A stretch of 16,051 bases of DNA from Christiangramia sp. (GTDB lineage Bacteria; Bacteroidota; Bacteroidia; Flavobacteriales; Flavobacteriaceae). Below are positions 6,896-14,406 of this stretch, piece by piece. Numbering within the stretch: the stretch's first letter is position 1; each line of letters starts with the position of its first letter. The notes under the pieces were generated by a model. It saw nothing but the letters and a program-made list of their open reading frames with translations, searched no databases and was not told the DNA's origin. The stretch covers positions 1-16,051 of the forward strand of contig JAGXII010000118.1 in the NCBI GenBank assembly GCA_024635735.1. Reading direction: 5' to 3'. The translations under genes and the position numbers were made by a program.

Positions 6896-8521
6896 TATGT
6901 AAAGTTCTAACAATCTTTTAGTAGAAGAATCATGATTATTCACGTCTTTACGTGCAAAATCTTCAAGAATTTTGTTAGCAAGTTGCTTTCCTAATTCCAC
7001 ACCCCATTGATCATAGCTGAAAATATTCCAGATTACACCCTGAACGAATATCTTATGCTCGTACATCGCGATTAGCTTACCCATACTTTCGGGAGTAAGC
7101 TTATCTATTAAGATAGTATTGGTAGGATTATTACCCTCGAAGATTTTAAAGGGTTTTATCTTATCTATTTCTTCTTCTTTAAATTTTTTAAACTTCAGCT
7201 CCTCCACTACTTCCTCTTCCGTCTTTCCATTCATTAGAGCCTCCGTTTGTGCAAAATAATTCGCCATCAACTTATCCTGATGATCCTGATCTCCGAACAA
7301 TGAATTTTTGAAGCCTATAAAATCTGCAGGAATAAGCTTGGTGCCCTGGTGTATCAACTGGAAGAAAGCATGTTGAGAATTAGTTCCAGGCTCTCCCCAT
7401 ATAATAGTACCCGTCTGGTAATCTACTTTATTTCCATTTCTATCTACACTCTTTCCATTACTTTCCATAATCGCCTGCTGGAGATAAGATGGAAACTTAT
7501 CAAGATACTGACTGTAAGGAATCACAGCCTCTGTCTCGGCATTGAAAAAATTATTATACCAAATAGAAATTAGAGCAAGCTGTACGGGAAGATTTTCTTC
7601 AAAAGATGTGTTCTTAAAATGCTCATCCATCTTTCTCCCACCTTCCAGCAAGGCTTCAAAGTTCCCATATCCAATTGCAAGGCTTATAGAGAGACCTACA
7701 GCACTCCAAAGTGAAAAACGACCTCCAACCCAATCCCACATCGGGAAAATATTGCCTGATTCAATACCAAAATCCTCTACATTCTTTTGATTTGAAGATA
7801 CGGCCACAAAATGCTTTGGCACCTCTTTCTGAGCAACCGATTTTAGAAACCAGTTTCTTGCTGTGGTAGCGTTACTAAGGGTTTCCATGGTAGTAAAAGT
7901 CTTGGAAACCACCAGAAATAAAGTGGTTTCAGGATTTAAATCCTTAAGAGTCTCATGAACGTGATCCCCATCTACATTTGAAATAAAATGAAGCTTAAGA
8001 TGATTTTTATAAAACTTAAGACAATCCGTTACCATTACAGGCCCAAGATCTGAACCTCCTATTCCAATATTCACTACATCGGTAAACGCCTTACCGGTAT
8101 AACCTTTTTTAGAACCGTTAATTACCGATTCACTAAATTTTTTAAGCTTTTCTTTAGCGGCCTGCACCTCAGGAACCACATTAATTCCATCTACATTTAT
8201 CTCCGCATTGGAATCGGCCCTTAACGCTGTATGAAGTACAGGTCGGTTTTCGGTTTCATTAATCGCTTCTCCAGAAAAGTAACTGTGCATAGCTTCTTTT
8301 AACTTACATTCTTCTGCAAGTTTTAAAAGCAGCTTTCTGGTATCCTCGTTAAGCCTGTTTTTACTATAATCTACATAAAAATCTTCCCAGCGAATACTTA
8401 ACTTTTCGGCACGCTGTGGATCTTCACTAAACATATCCCGCAAATGATCATTTCCAATCTCATCAAAATGCTTCTGCAGTTCTTTCCAGGCTTCAGTTTT
8501 AGTAGGGTTTATGTTCTCCAT
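6890..8521 (-). CDS. pgi: Glucose-6-phosphate isomerase
   Basis: This cytoplasmic enzyme interconverts glucose 6-phosphate and fructose 6-phosphate in glycolysis and gluconeogenesis. The 543-residue length fits the long (E. coli-like) form. Visible signatures are NIGIGGSDLGP (151-161, sugar-phosphate binding), DWVGGRFSLWSAVG (263-276, family signature 1) and GVIWNIFSYDQWGVELGK (495-512, signature 2). Catalytic residues by comparison with the E. coli enzyme are E353 (MESNGKS), H384 (TNSQHAFFQ) and K512, so it should be active. The start codon directly abuts the stop codon of the M23 peptidase gene with no spacer, which indicates translational coupling as the last gene of the operon. The stop codon lies within a 13-bp hairpin and a T-run terminator follows. 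Placing a central glycolytic gene behind catabolic and envelope genes is unusual, but nothing suggests loss of function. Confidence 0.98.
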   Translation of the reverse strand: MENINPTKTEAWKELQKHFDEIGNDHLRDMFSEDPQRAEKLSIRWEDFYVDYSKNRLNEDTRKLLLKLAEECKLKEAMHSYFSGEAINETENRPVLHTALRADSNAEINVDGINVVPEVQAAKEKLKKFSESVINGSKKGYTGKAFTDVVNIGIGGSDLGPVMVTDCLKFYKNHLKLHFISNVDGDHVHETLKDLNPETTLFLVVSKTFTTMETLSNATTARNWFLKSVAQKEVPKHFVAVSSNQKNVEDFGIESGNIFPMWDWVGGRFSLWSAVGLSISLAIGYGNFEALLEGGRKMDEHFKNTSFEENLPVQLALISIWYNNFFNAETEAVIPYSQYLDKFPSYLQQAIMESNGKSVDRNGNKVDYQTGTIIWGEPGTNSQHAFFQLIHQGTKLIPADFIGFKNSLFGDQDHQDKLMANYFAQTEALMNGKTEEEVVEELKFKKFKEEEIDKIKPFKIFEGNNPTNTILIDKLTPESMGKLIAMYEHKIFVQGVIWNIFSYDQWGVELGKQLANKILEDFARKDVNNHDSSTKRLLELYIR

Positions 8522-9754
8522 CTAAATATGTTTGTACGGAATTTCGTCTAATTCTTTTTTCAATGGCTCAATGAATGCAAAATACTCATCCTTGAGCGAA
8601 TCTTTTATTTTTTCAGCAGAAGGTAAATTCTGGCGGAAAGGATCTACCTGTTTACCATTCACCCAGAACCTATAACATACGTGAGGACCGGTAGCAAGGC
8701 CGGTACTTCCTACATAACCAATCAAATCTCCCTGCTTCACATATTGCCCCGTTCTAACCGCTCTTTTAGTCATATGTAAATACTGCGTGGTGTATTTACT
8801 GTTATGCCTGATCTTTACATAATTTCCATTTCCGGAAGTGTAACTTGAGGCAATCACGGTTCCATTGGCCGTGCTTACAATAGGTGTATTATATGGAGCA
8901 GCATAATCTGTTCCCAGGTGTGCTTTCCATCGCTTCTGCACCGGATGAAATCTACGTTTCGTATAGCGGGAAGATATTCTTGAATAATTAAGTGGAGCTT
9001 TTAGAAAAAAGCTTTGTAAGGCTTTCGCTTCAGCATCATAAAAACTTGGTTTGCCTGAAACCGTATCGGTATTAAACCGGAAAGCGTAAAATGGTTCTCC
9101 CGAATGTTTGAAAACTGCGGCATCTACCTTTTCTATTCCTGCAAAAATGGTGTCATCTATATATTTTTCATGATAGACCATTTTAAACTGATCTCCCTTT
9201 TGAAGTTTGAAAAAATCTATACTCCACTGATAAATATTAGAGAGCTCATATACCAGCATATTGCTAAGCCCCTGTGCCTGCATTGCTTCTGAAAGTGAAG
9301 AAGTCACAACTCCCGAAATTTCACGTTTCTTAACCGTAACAGGTCTTTTCCGGTTCTCTACATAAATACTGTCTCCAAGACTAAGAACTGTATAATCTAT
9401 CTTATTCTTCTGATAAATAAAATACTGAGGAGTTTTAGCCGAATCTTTAGCCCTCAGGATCATATATTTCTTTCCGGCAGTAATTCGTGCAGGATTAAAA
9501 CTATCCTTTACCTTTTGGGTGATTTCATAAACCTTACCGGGTTCAACACCGTTTTTATCCATTATGGCCCCAAAGAAATCTCCAGATTTAATAGTATCCC
9601 TTACTACTTCAAAATCATTAAGCAAAAAGCCATATTCCTTCTCGACCGGAGGCAACTTTTTCTTTTCAACCTTTTTGACTGCCTGGTCTTTCTCATCATT
9701 ATTGCAGGAAGTTAATACCAGCAACATCATTAACACTAAGCCTAAATTCTTCAA
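8522..9754 (-). CDS. M23-family peptidoglycan metallopeptidase lipoprotein (MepM-like)
   Basis: This 410-residue protein is an envelope zinc endopeptidase expected to cut peptidoglycan cross-links. A lipoprotein signal ends in VLTSC (C17), followed by NNDEKD. Residues about 40-230 resemble the OapA/LysM-like and regulatory domains of MepM/Csd3-type enzymes, and 260-375 form the M23 (LytM) domain. Zinc ligands H279 and D283 are in HLGTDYAAP, and H327 is in QYLHM. The usual C-terminal HxH is HVC here (H358, C360), so the third zinc ligand would be cysteine. The start is TTG at 9754, overlapping the kynA stop codon as TTGA; the nearest in-frame ATG (M9) would remove the lysine needed by the signal peptide, so TTG is preferred. 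The gene is translationally coupled to kynA above and pgi below. Confidence 0.93.
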   Translation of the reverse strand: MKNLGLVLMMLLVLTSCNNDEKDQAVKKVEKKKLPPVEKEYGFLLNDFEVVRDTIKSGDFFGAIMDKNGVEPGKVYEITQKVKDSFNPARITAGKKYMILRAKDSAKTPQYFIYQKNKIDYTVLSLGDSIYVENRKRPVTVKKREISGVVTSSLSEAMQAQGLSNMLVYELSNIYQWSIDFFKLQKGDQFKMVYHEKYIDDTIFAGIEKVDAAVFKHSGEPFYAFRFNTDTVSGKPSFYDAEAKALQSFFLKAPLNYSRISSRYTKRRFHPVQKRWKAHLGTDYAAPYNTPIVSTANGTVIASSYTSGNGNYVKIRHNSKYTTQYLHMTKRAVRTGQYVKQGDLIGYVGSTGLATGPHVCYRFWVNGKQVDPFRQNLPSAEKIKDSLKDEYFAFIEPLKKELDEIPYKHI

Positions 9755-10725
9755 TGTTTTCTTTTTTGATTTTCTGTATTAAACGTGTGATCTACCCATT
9801 GTTTACCCCAATTCTCATATTCTTCTTCACTCCACAAATTGGGGAAAAAAGTTATTTTTTGAAAGCCCGGAGGTAAAAATTCTTTCCAGTTAGTTCCTCC
9901 AGTAGCCTTTACAGTGTGATTCTTTTTGCTCAGGTATCTATATGCAGCCCCCATATGCATTAGCAACCAGTTAATATTTACATTAACATCCAGATTTCGC
10001 AACGCAAGTTTTAATTCTTTATTATTCCTTTCCTCCTCGTGCATTCCCAAATATCGATGCCAGATCGTTTTCTCTTTTACTTCCCTTGCAATTCGTAAAA
10101 AACGCGGTGTATAACGAACTTCAAATTGTCTTAATGTTAGTGTTTTTTCACCGGTTTCCATATCTATCCCTCCTTTTTTCCAGTATATATTCTCGTAAAG
10201 TTCCTCTATACTGCTGTCTTTGGAAAAGTTATTTCGAATTTCTGCAGATACCAGATTCTCCATTGGTGTAGAATAGAATTCAATCATTCTGAATTGAGCC
10301 GATTGAAATCCACTTGCAGGTAAAAGAGCCATTCTGAATTTTAAAAACTGTTCCCTATCCATCCCCTTGATCATCACATCAAAAGAATCGATAAGTATCC
10401 TTATATAACGATTAATCCTTCTAAGCTTTTCAACAAAAAAGTCTACACTTAGATTCGGAGTTTCAATTATTTGTTTTTGTTCGTGGATAATAAGCTTGAA
10501 ATAAAGCTCAGTGATTTGATGATAAGTAATGAAAATCTTTTCATCAGGAAAGTGAGTGTTTGTCTTTTGAAGACTCAATAAAGTATCTAAACTAATATAA
10601 TCCCAGTAAGAAAGGTAACGATCGTATAGTAACCCATCCAGATAGGACCCCATATCCTGACCCGAATTTCTGAATTTCTCTTCCAGTTTTACTATTCGTT
10701 CAGCAATTTCGGGTTTTATTTCCAT
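9751..10725 (-). CDS. kynA: Tryptophan 2,3-dioxygenase
   Basis: This heme enzyme opens the indole ring of tryptophan to N-formylkynurenine, the first step of the kynurenine pathway; it is cytoplasmic. The 324-residue sequence shows the N-terminal YWDYISLDTLL segment, ITYHQITELYFKLI (H69, matching the substrate-contacting histidine of the Xanthomonas enzyme), and FRMALLPASGFQSAQFRMIE, with R131 in the position that binds the substrate carboxylate. LLMHMGAAYRYL carries probable heme ligand H257, followed by ATGGTNWKEFLPP in place of the usual GTGGSSG.YL. It is a diverged member but all key residues are present. It starts 4 bases after the DUF3108 gene and overlaps the next gene by 4 bases. Its position one unit away from hmgA-hppD fits a local cluster for aromatic amino acid breakdown; the remaining kynurenine genes are not in this window. 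Confidence 0.9.
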   Translation of the reverse strand: MEIKPEIAERIVKLEEKFRNSGQDMGSYLDGLLYDRYLSYWDYISLDTLLSLQKTNTHFPDEKIFITYHQITELYFKLIIHEQKQIIETPNLSVDFFVEKLRRINRYIRILIDSFDVMIKGMDREQFLKFRMALLPASGFQSAQFRMIEFYSTPMENLVSAEIRNNFSKDSSIEELYENIYWKKGGIDMETGEKTLTLRQFEVRYTPRFLRIAREVKEKTIWHRYLGMHEEERNNKELKLALRNLDVNVNINWLLMHMGAAYRYLSKKNHTVKATGGTNWKEFLPPGFQKITFFPNLWSEEEYENWGKQWVDHTFNTENQKRKH

Positions 10726-10729
10726 ATTA

Positions 10730-11506
10730 TTAATCCATTATAATCCTGAATTGATGCTTCAGGCCTTTATATGCTTCTAAATCTGCATCAAGGGATCCCA
10801 CCGCGAGATCTGCTTCAATTTTTAAAGGTATTTTATTCTCATCATCACTTACCCAAAAAGTAAGGCTTTCCTTTTCTTTAAAGACTCTACCCGCCATTAC
10901 ATACGGACGGAATTTTAAAGATGCAACCTTTCCAAACTTTGTCTTAATCACCTCTCTACCAAGGAAAACCAGCTTAAAATCCATGTTTTCATCATCTATA
11001 AACATGTTCAGCCTCATCTCGTCCCCGGGACGCAAATCATCATTGTCAATTTGGTTGCGAATATAATAAAATGCCGATAACAAATCGTGCACATTATTAG
11101 GTGTTGAAAAAGTTTGTCTATTATTAGTCTTATTATTCAGAACATGAGCCTTGTTAGCCTGGTGATCAAAATTTATCTCCAGATCTTTGGTATATCCTCC
11201 CTCATTTATTTTCCTGATAAATCTATAAGGCTTACCGGTGTCACGGTCTATATAGGTTTGGTAATCGTCGTCTACTTTAAAAAACAAACTTAAAAGTCCT
11301 GTGGACTTTCCTATACCTTTAACATGATAAACAGATTTATTATTCAATTGAGTTTGATCTACTTCTAGTGTTGCATAACTGGCATTAAAAAATCCATAAT
11401 GAATTCTGAATTTAAACCATTCACCATCTTTATAGGCTTCCTGAGAAGAAAGTCCGGCTGAACTACATAGTAGAATTATAAGGGTAATTGTAAAAAGTCT
11501 TTTCAT
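10730..11506 (-). CDS. DUF3108-domain envelope protein
   Basis: This 258-residue protein begins with a secretory signal peptide (MKRLFTITLIILLCSSAGLS, cleavage near residue 21). The mature part, about 24-255, looks like a DUF3108 domain: YKDGEWFKFRIHYGFFNASYATLEV near the start, a central NVHDLLSAFYYIRN, and a final region of alternating beta strands. It is probably periplasmic. The family is of unknown function. A cysteine at residue 14 lies inside the hydrophobic core rather than in a convincing lipobox, so I read this as a soluble secreted protein. It is the first gene of the operon ending in pgi and starts about 60 bases after a near-consensus promoter. Its partner M23 peptidase two genes on suggests an envelope role, which is inference from position only. 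Confidence 0.85.
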   Translation of the reverse strand: MKRLFTITLIILLCSSAGLSSQEAYKDGEWFKFRIHYGFFNASYATLEVDQTQLNNKSVYHVKGIGKSTGLLSLFFKVDDDYQTYIDRDTGKPYRFIRKINEGGYTKDLEINFDHQANKAHVLNNKTNNRQTFSTPNNVHDLLSAFYYIRNQIDNDDLRPGDEMRLNMFIDDENMDFKLVFLGREVIKTKFGKVASLKFRPYVMAGRVFKEKESLTFWVSDDENKIPLKIEADLAVGSLDADLEAYKGLKHQFRIIMD

Positions 11507-11568
11507 CGCATTAAATTTCCTAAGTAATAGTATTTATGGGCGTAAATGGATATTTACAATTACTATTC

Positions 11569-11599
11569 CAAAAGTATCAAAACAAAAAACCCCATCAAA
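11569..11599 (-). promoter_or_regulatory. Consensus Bacteroidetes promoter of the DUF3108-kynA-M23-pgi operon
   Basis: On the minus strand TTTG (11599-11596) is followed after exactly 19 bases by TACTTTTG (11576-11569). This matches TTTG-N19-TAnnTTTG perfectly at all defined positions. Transcription would start near 11562, giving a leader of about 55 bases before the DUF3108 start. The -33 box lies inside the hairpin of the hppD terminator and the spacer contains its T-run, so the two signals share DNA. Confidence 0.7.
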
Positions 11600-11611
11600 T
11601 TAATGATGGGG
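11579..11611 (-). terminator. Intrinsic terminator of the hmgA-hppD unit
   Basis: CCCCATCA (11590-11597) and TGATGGGG (11604-11611) form a perfect 8-bp stem with a 6-base AATTAA loop. On the minus strand it is followed by TTTTTTGTTTTGA. It lies about 195 bases beyond the hppD stop codon, leaving an unusually long 3' tail. Confidence 0.9.
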
Positions 11612-11805
11612 AATTTTGTCTAATAACCAACTAAAACTTAAATTATGAAAAAAATTAAATCATTCCTGGTAACCACTCCAAAAATGCGGATGCAAAAGTC
11701 TTATATTTTCCCCTTCTTTACAATAGGAAAAATAACTTTAACTAAAACGTTATGTGATTATCAAGCTTTTATTTTTTTCCATTAAGATTTAGTAAATTTT
11801 TAATT
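11612..11805. other. Intergenic stretch with an orphan plus-strand leader and short frame
   Basis: This is the 3' tail of the hppD transcript. On the plus strand it contains TAACCAACTAAAACTTAAAT leading to ATGAAAAAAATTAAATC at 11645, which reads like the start region of a flavobacterial exported-protein gene. The frame closes after 46 codons at 11785 (MKKIKSFLVTTPKMRM...). The product has no proper signal peptide core or domain, and no plus-strand promoter is visible. A remnant of a lost gene or chance similarity are both possible; I do not call a functional gene. Confidence 0.25.
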
Positions 11806-12948
11806 TTAATTTAAAGTTCCTCGCAAATCCTGTTCTCTTTCAATCGCCTCAAACAGAGCCTTAAAGTTCCCTTTTCCAAAAGATTGCGCTCCTTTTCGCT
11901 GAATAATCTCGAAGAACATAGTTGGTCTGTCTAAAACAGGCTTGGTAAAGATTTGAAGAAGATAACCCTCATCATCACGATCTACCAGGACTCCAAGTTC
12001 CTTTAGCGGTTCCAGTTCTTCATCAATTTCTCCCACTCTATCCAGAAGATCATCGTAATAAGTTTCCGGAACATAGAGAAATTCCACGCCACGATCACGT
12101 AGAGCAGTCACTGTTTCTATAATGTTATCTGTAGCCAGGGCGATGTGTTGCACCCCCGCTCCATTGTAAAAATCTATATATTCTTCTATTTGAGATTTTT
12201 TCTTTCCTTCTGCCGGCTCATTAATCGGGAATTTGATACGGCCATTTCCATTACTCATCACCTTACTCATAAGGGCAGTGAAATCTGTAGAAATATCCTT
12301 ATCGTCAAAAGAGACCAGTTGAGCAAAGCCCATTACTTTGGCGTAAAACTCCACCCATTTATTCATCTCATTCCAGCCAACATTTCCAACCATATGGTCT
12401 ATAAACTGTAAACCTGTATCAGCAGCCTGCGCCTTGGTATTCCATACTCTGTATCCTGGAAGAAACGGGCCTTTGTAATCGTTTCGTTCTACAAAAAGAT
12501 GAATGGTTTCCCCGTAGGTATGGATCCCTGAAATTACGGCCTTGCCATTTTCATCTTCCATTACATAGGGTTCCACATAAGATTTTGCGCCACGTTTGGT
12601 GGTTTCCTCATAACTCTTCCTGGCATCGTCTACCCAAAGAGCTACAAACTTCACTCCGTCACCGTGCTGTTCTATGTGCCTGTTAATATCTCCTCCCGGA
12701 TGAAGTGGAGAGGTAAGTACAAGCCTTATTTTTCCTTGCTGAAGCACATAGGAAACACTTTTCTTATTTCCTGTTTCCATCCCTGAATAAGCTACCGGCT
12801 GGAAGCCCCAGGCATGTTGATAATAATAGGCTGCCTGCTTGGCATTCCCAACGTAAAGTTCAACGAAATCAGTTCCCAGTATTGGCAGGAAATCCTCTGC
12901 ATCAGGAACCACTTTTTTTAATTTTAAAGATGTGCTATCTGTAGTCAT
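11806..12948 (-). CDS. hppD: 4-hydroxyphenylpyruvate dioxygenase
   Basis: This Fe(II) enzyme turns 4-hydroxyphenylpyruvate plus O2 into homogentisate and CO2, the step before HmgA in tyrosine breakdown; it is cytoplasmic. The 380-residue length is normal. The N-terminal vicinal-oxygen-chelate half spans about 22-155 and the catalytic half about 180-355. The 2-His-1-Glu iron triad is visible: H185 (FIDHMVGNV), H268 (GVQHIALATDNI) and E347 (MFFEIIQRKG). The C-terminal lid KGAQSFGKGNFKALFEAIE, which closes the active site, is intact. It follows hmgA after 104 bases without a terminator, so the two are probably co-transcribed, and it is closed by the terminator at 11579-11611. A 10-bp palindrome, TAATCGATTA (12969-12978), lies 21 bases before its start; its meaning is unknown. 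Confidence 0.97.
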   Translation of the reverse strand: MTTDSTSLKLKKVVPDAEDFLPILGTDFVELYVGNAKQAAYYYQHAWGFQPVAYSGMETGNKKSVSYVLQQGKIRLVLTSPLHPGGDINRHIEQHGDGVKFVALWVDDARKSYEETTKRGAKSYVEPYVMEDENGKAVISGIHTYGETIHLFVERNDYKGPFLPGYRVWNTKAQAADTGLQFIDHMVGNVGWNEMNKWVEFYAKVMGFAQLVSFDDKDISTDFTALMSKVMSNGNGRIKFPINEPAEGKKKSQIEEYIDFYNGAGVQHIALATDNIIETVTALRDRGVEFLYVPETYYDDLLDRVGEIDEELEPLKELGVLVDRDDEGYLLQIFTKPVLDRPTMFFEIIQRKGAQSFGKGNFKALFEAIEREQDLRGTLN

Positions 12949-13006
12949 TGTTTTAATTTTTTAAAGGATAATCGATTAATTTTTTTCTGAATTAAATTCT
13001 GAAAAG

Positions 13007-13048
13007 TTACCACATCGCTCTATCCTGTGCTGATAAATCATTTTTCAT
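13007..13048 (-). other. Possible 13-residue leader peptide frame between hmgA and hppD
   Basis: Four bases after the hmgA stop codon an ATG opens a 13-codon frame (MKNDLSAQDRAMW, stop TAA at 13007-13009). It lies wholly within the hmgA-hppD gap. It has no family that I recognise and is short enough to arise by chance. It could be a small translated peptide, or the degraded start of a gene once present here. Confidence 0.15.
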
Positions 13049-13052
13049 TTTA

Positions 13053-14222
13053 CTATTTATCCTCTCCTTCCAGCCATGATTTATAGTAAGTCTCATCGGC
13101 AATTTCCATGGCATCTTCGGTAACCATCAAAGGTTTGAAGGTGTCTACCATCACCGCGAGCTCTTCGGTATCAGTCTGCCCGATACTTCTTTCAACAGCT
13201 CCCGGATGCGGACCATGAGGAATACCTGCCGGGTGAAGCGAAATATGCCCGGCTTCAATATCATTGCGGCTCATAAAATCTCCATCTACATAATACAACA
13301 CCTCATCACTGTCTATATTACTGTGGCTATAGGGTGCCGGAATACTTTCCGGATGATAATCATATTTTCTTGGGCAAAAACTGCAAACCACAAAGGCATC
13401 GGTTTCAAAAGTTTGATGAACCGGTGGCGGCTGATGGATACGGCCCGTAATAGGTTCAAAATCATGGATTGAAAAGGCATAGGGATAATTATAACCGTCG
13501 TAACCTACCACATCAAAAGGATGAGTGGCATATATCATATCAAAAATTTTGCCCTGCTTTTTTATTTTTATCAGAAACTCCCCTTTTTCATCATTGGTTT
13601 CAAGCTCATAAGGCTGGCGAAGGTCCCTTTCACAAAAAGGAGAATGCTCCAGCAATTGTCCGAACCAGTTCCTATATTTTTTAGGAGTATAAATAGGCCT
13701 TCTTGATTCTACGATGAATAAGCGGTTATTCTCATCGTCAAAATCCAGTTTGTAAATGGTTCCTCTTGGAATAAGCAAATAATCTCCGTATTTAAAATCG
13801 AGGTTCCCCAAATGCGTACGCAGTTTACCGCTTCCTTTATGAATAAAAATCAATTCATCGGCATCGGAATTCTTATAAAAATAATTCTCTGTCGATTCCT
13901 GAGGGGAAACCAGAATAATATCGACATCTGAATTCGTTAAAACCGGTTTCCGGCTTTTAAGATAATCTGGATGAGGAGTGATTTGAAATCCACGAAATCT
14001 GTAAGATTTAAGGTTATTATCTATGGCAATTTTCGGAGTTACATCATAACTCCCCTTAATTTCTTTTACCTGAGTTGGTCGATGTTCATGATAAAGGTTT
14101 GACGACATTCCATCAAAACCAATTGTCCCGAAAAGTTGTTCGTAATAGAGACTTCCGTCAGGTTTTTTAAATATGGTATGACGTTTATGTGGGATTTTAC
14201 CAAGTTTATGATAAAAAGGCAT
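13053..14222 (-). CDS. hmgA: Homogentisate 1,2-dioxygenase
   Basis: This Fe(II) dioxygenase opens the ring of homogentisate to 4-maleylacetoacetate, the step after HppD; it is cytoplasmic. The 389 residues form the two-part cupin-like fold. NSDADELIFIHKGSGKLRTHLG (118-139) matches the conserved N-terminal barrel, and HPFDVVGYDGYNYPY (234-248) leads into the catalytic half. By eye against human HGD (from memory), the iron ligands are H300 (PYSHSNI), E307 (DSDEVLYY) and H336 (GIPHGPHPG), and the proposed base is H263. It is some 55 residues shorter than the human enzyme, mainly at the N-terminus and in one loop before the iron site, which I recall as usual for Bacteroidetes forms. Maleylacetoacetate isomerase and fumarylacetoacetase, needed to finish the pathway, are not in this window. 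An AT-rich inverted repeat lies 37-63 bases before its start. Confidence 0.95.
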   Translation of the reverse strand: MPFYHKLGKIPHKRHTIFKKPDGSLYYEQLFGTIGFDGMSSNLYHEHRPTQVKEIKGSYDVTPKIAIDNNLKSYRFRGFQITPHPDYLKSRKPVLTNSDVDIILVSPQESTENYFYKNSDADELIFIHKGSGKLRTHLGNLDFKYGDYLLIPRGTIYKLDFDDENNRLFIVESRRPIYTPKKYRNWFGQLLEHSPFCERDLRQPYELETNDEKGEFLIKIKKQGKIFDMIYATHPFDVVGYDGYNYPYAFSIHDFEPITGRIHQPPPVHQTFETDAFVVCSFCPRKYDYHPESIPAPYSHSNIDSDEVLYYVDGDFMSRNDIEAGHISLHPAGIPHGPHPGAVERSIGQTDTEELAVMVDTFKPLMVTEDAMEIADETYYKSWLEGEDK

Positions 14223-14258
14223 GATTTCAGAATTTAAATGAATCCAGATTTTACGAAT

Positions 14259-14285
14259 TTTTGAAAAATCGCGGTTTTTTCAAAA
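14259..14285. promoter_or_regulatory. Inverted repeat upstream of hmgA, possible operator
   Basis: TTTTGAAAAA (14259-14268) and TTTTTCAAAA (14276-14285) are perfect 10-bp arms around a 7-base, partly GC centre (TCGCGGT). It lies 37-63 bases before the hmgA start, where a promoter is expected; an imperfect -7 box (TTATTTTG, minus strand 14288-14281) overlaps the distal arm, though no properly spaced TTTG accompanies it. It could be a repressor or activator site controlled by a tyrosine-pathway intermediate. It could also be chance in AT-rich DNA. Confidence 0.35.
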
Positions 14286-14406
14286 TAATATTTCGATTAA
14301 CACAAATATCAGGAATTTTTACGGAATTATTCTTAAATCAACACTAAAAACCCGGACTTGAAAAGTGAAAACAACGGCAAATAAGTTTAAGGTTCAGATT
14401 TTCAAA

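Noticed and set aside
13053..14222. HmgA missing its iron-binding Glu
   Set aside because: A first alignment put Asp275 at the Glu position, but aligning PYSHSNIDSDE with the human H335-E341 segment gives H300, E307 and H336, so the site is intact.
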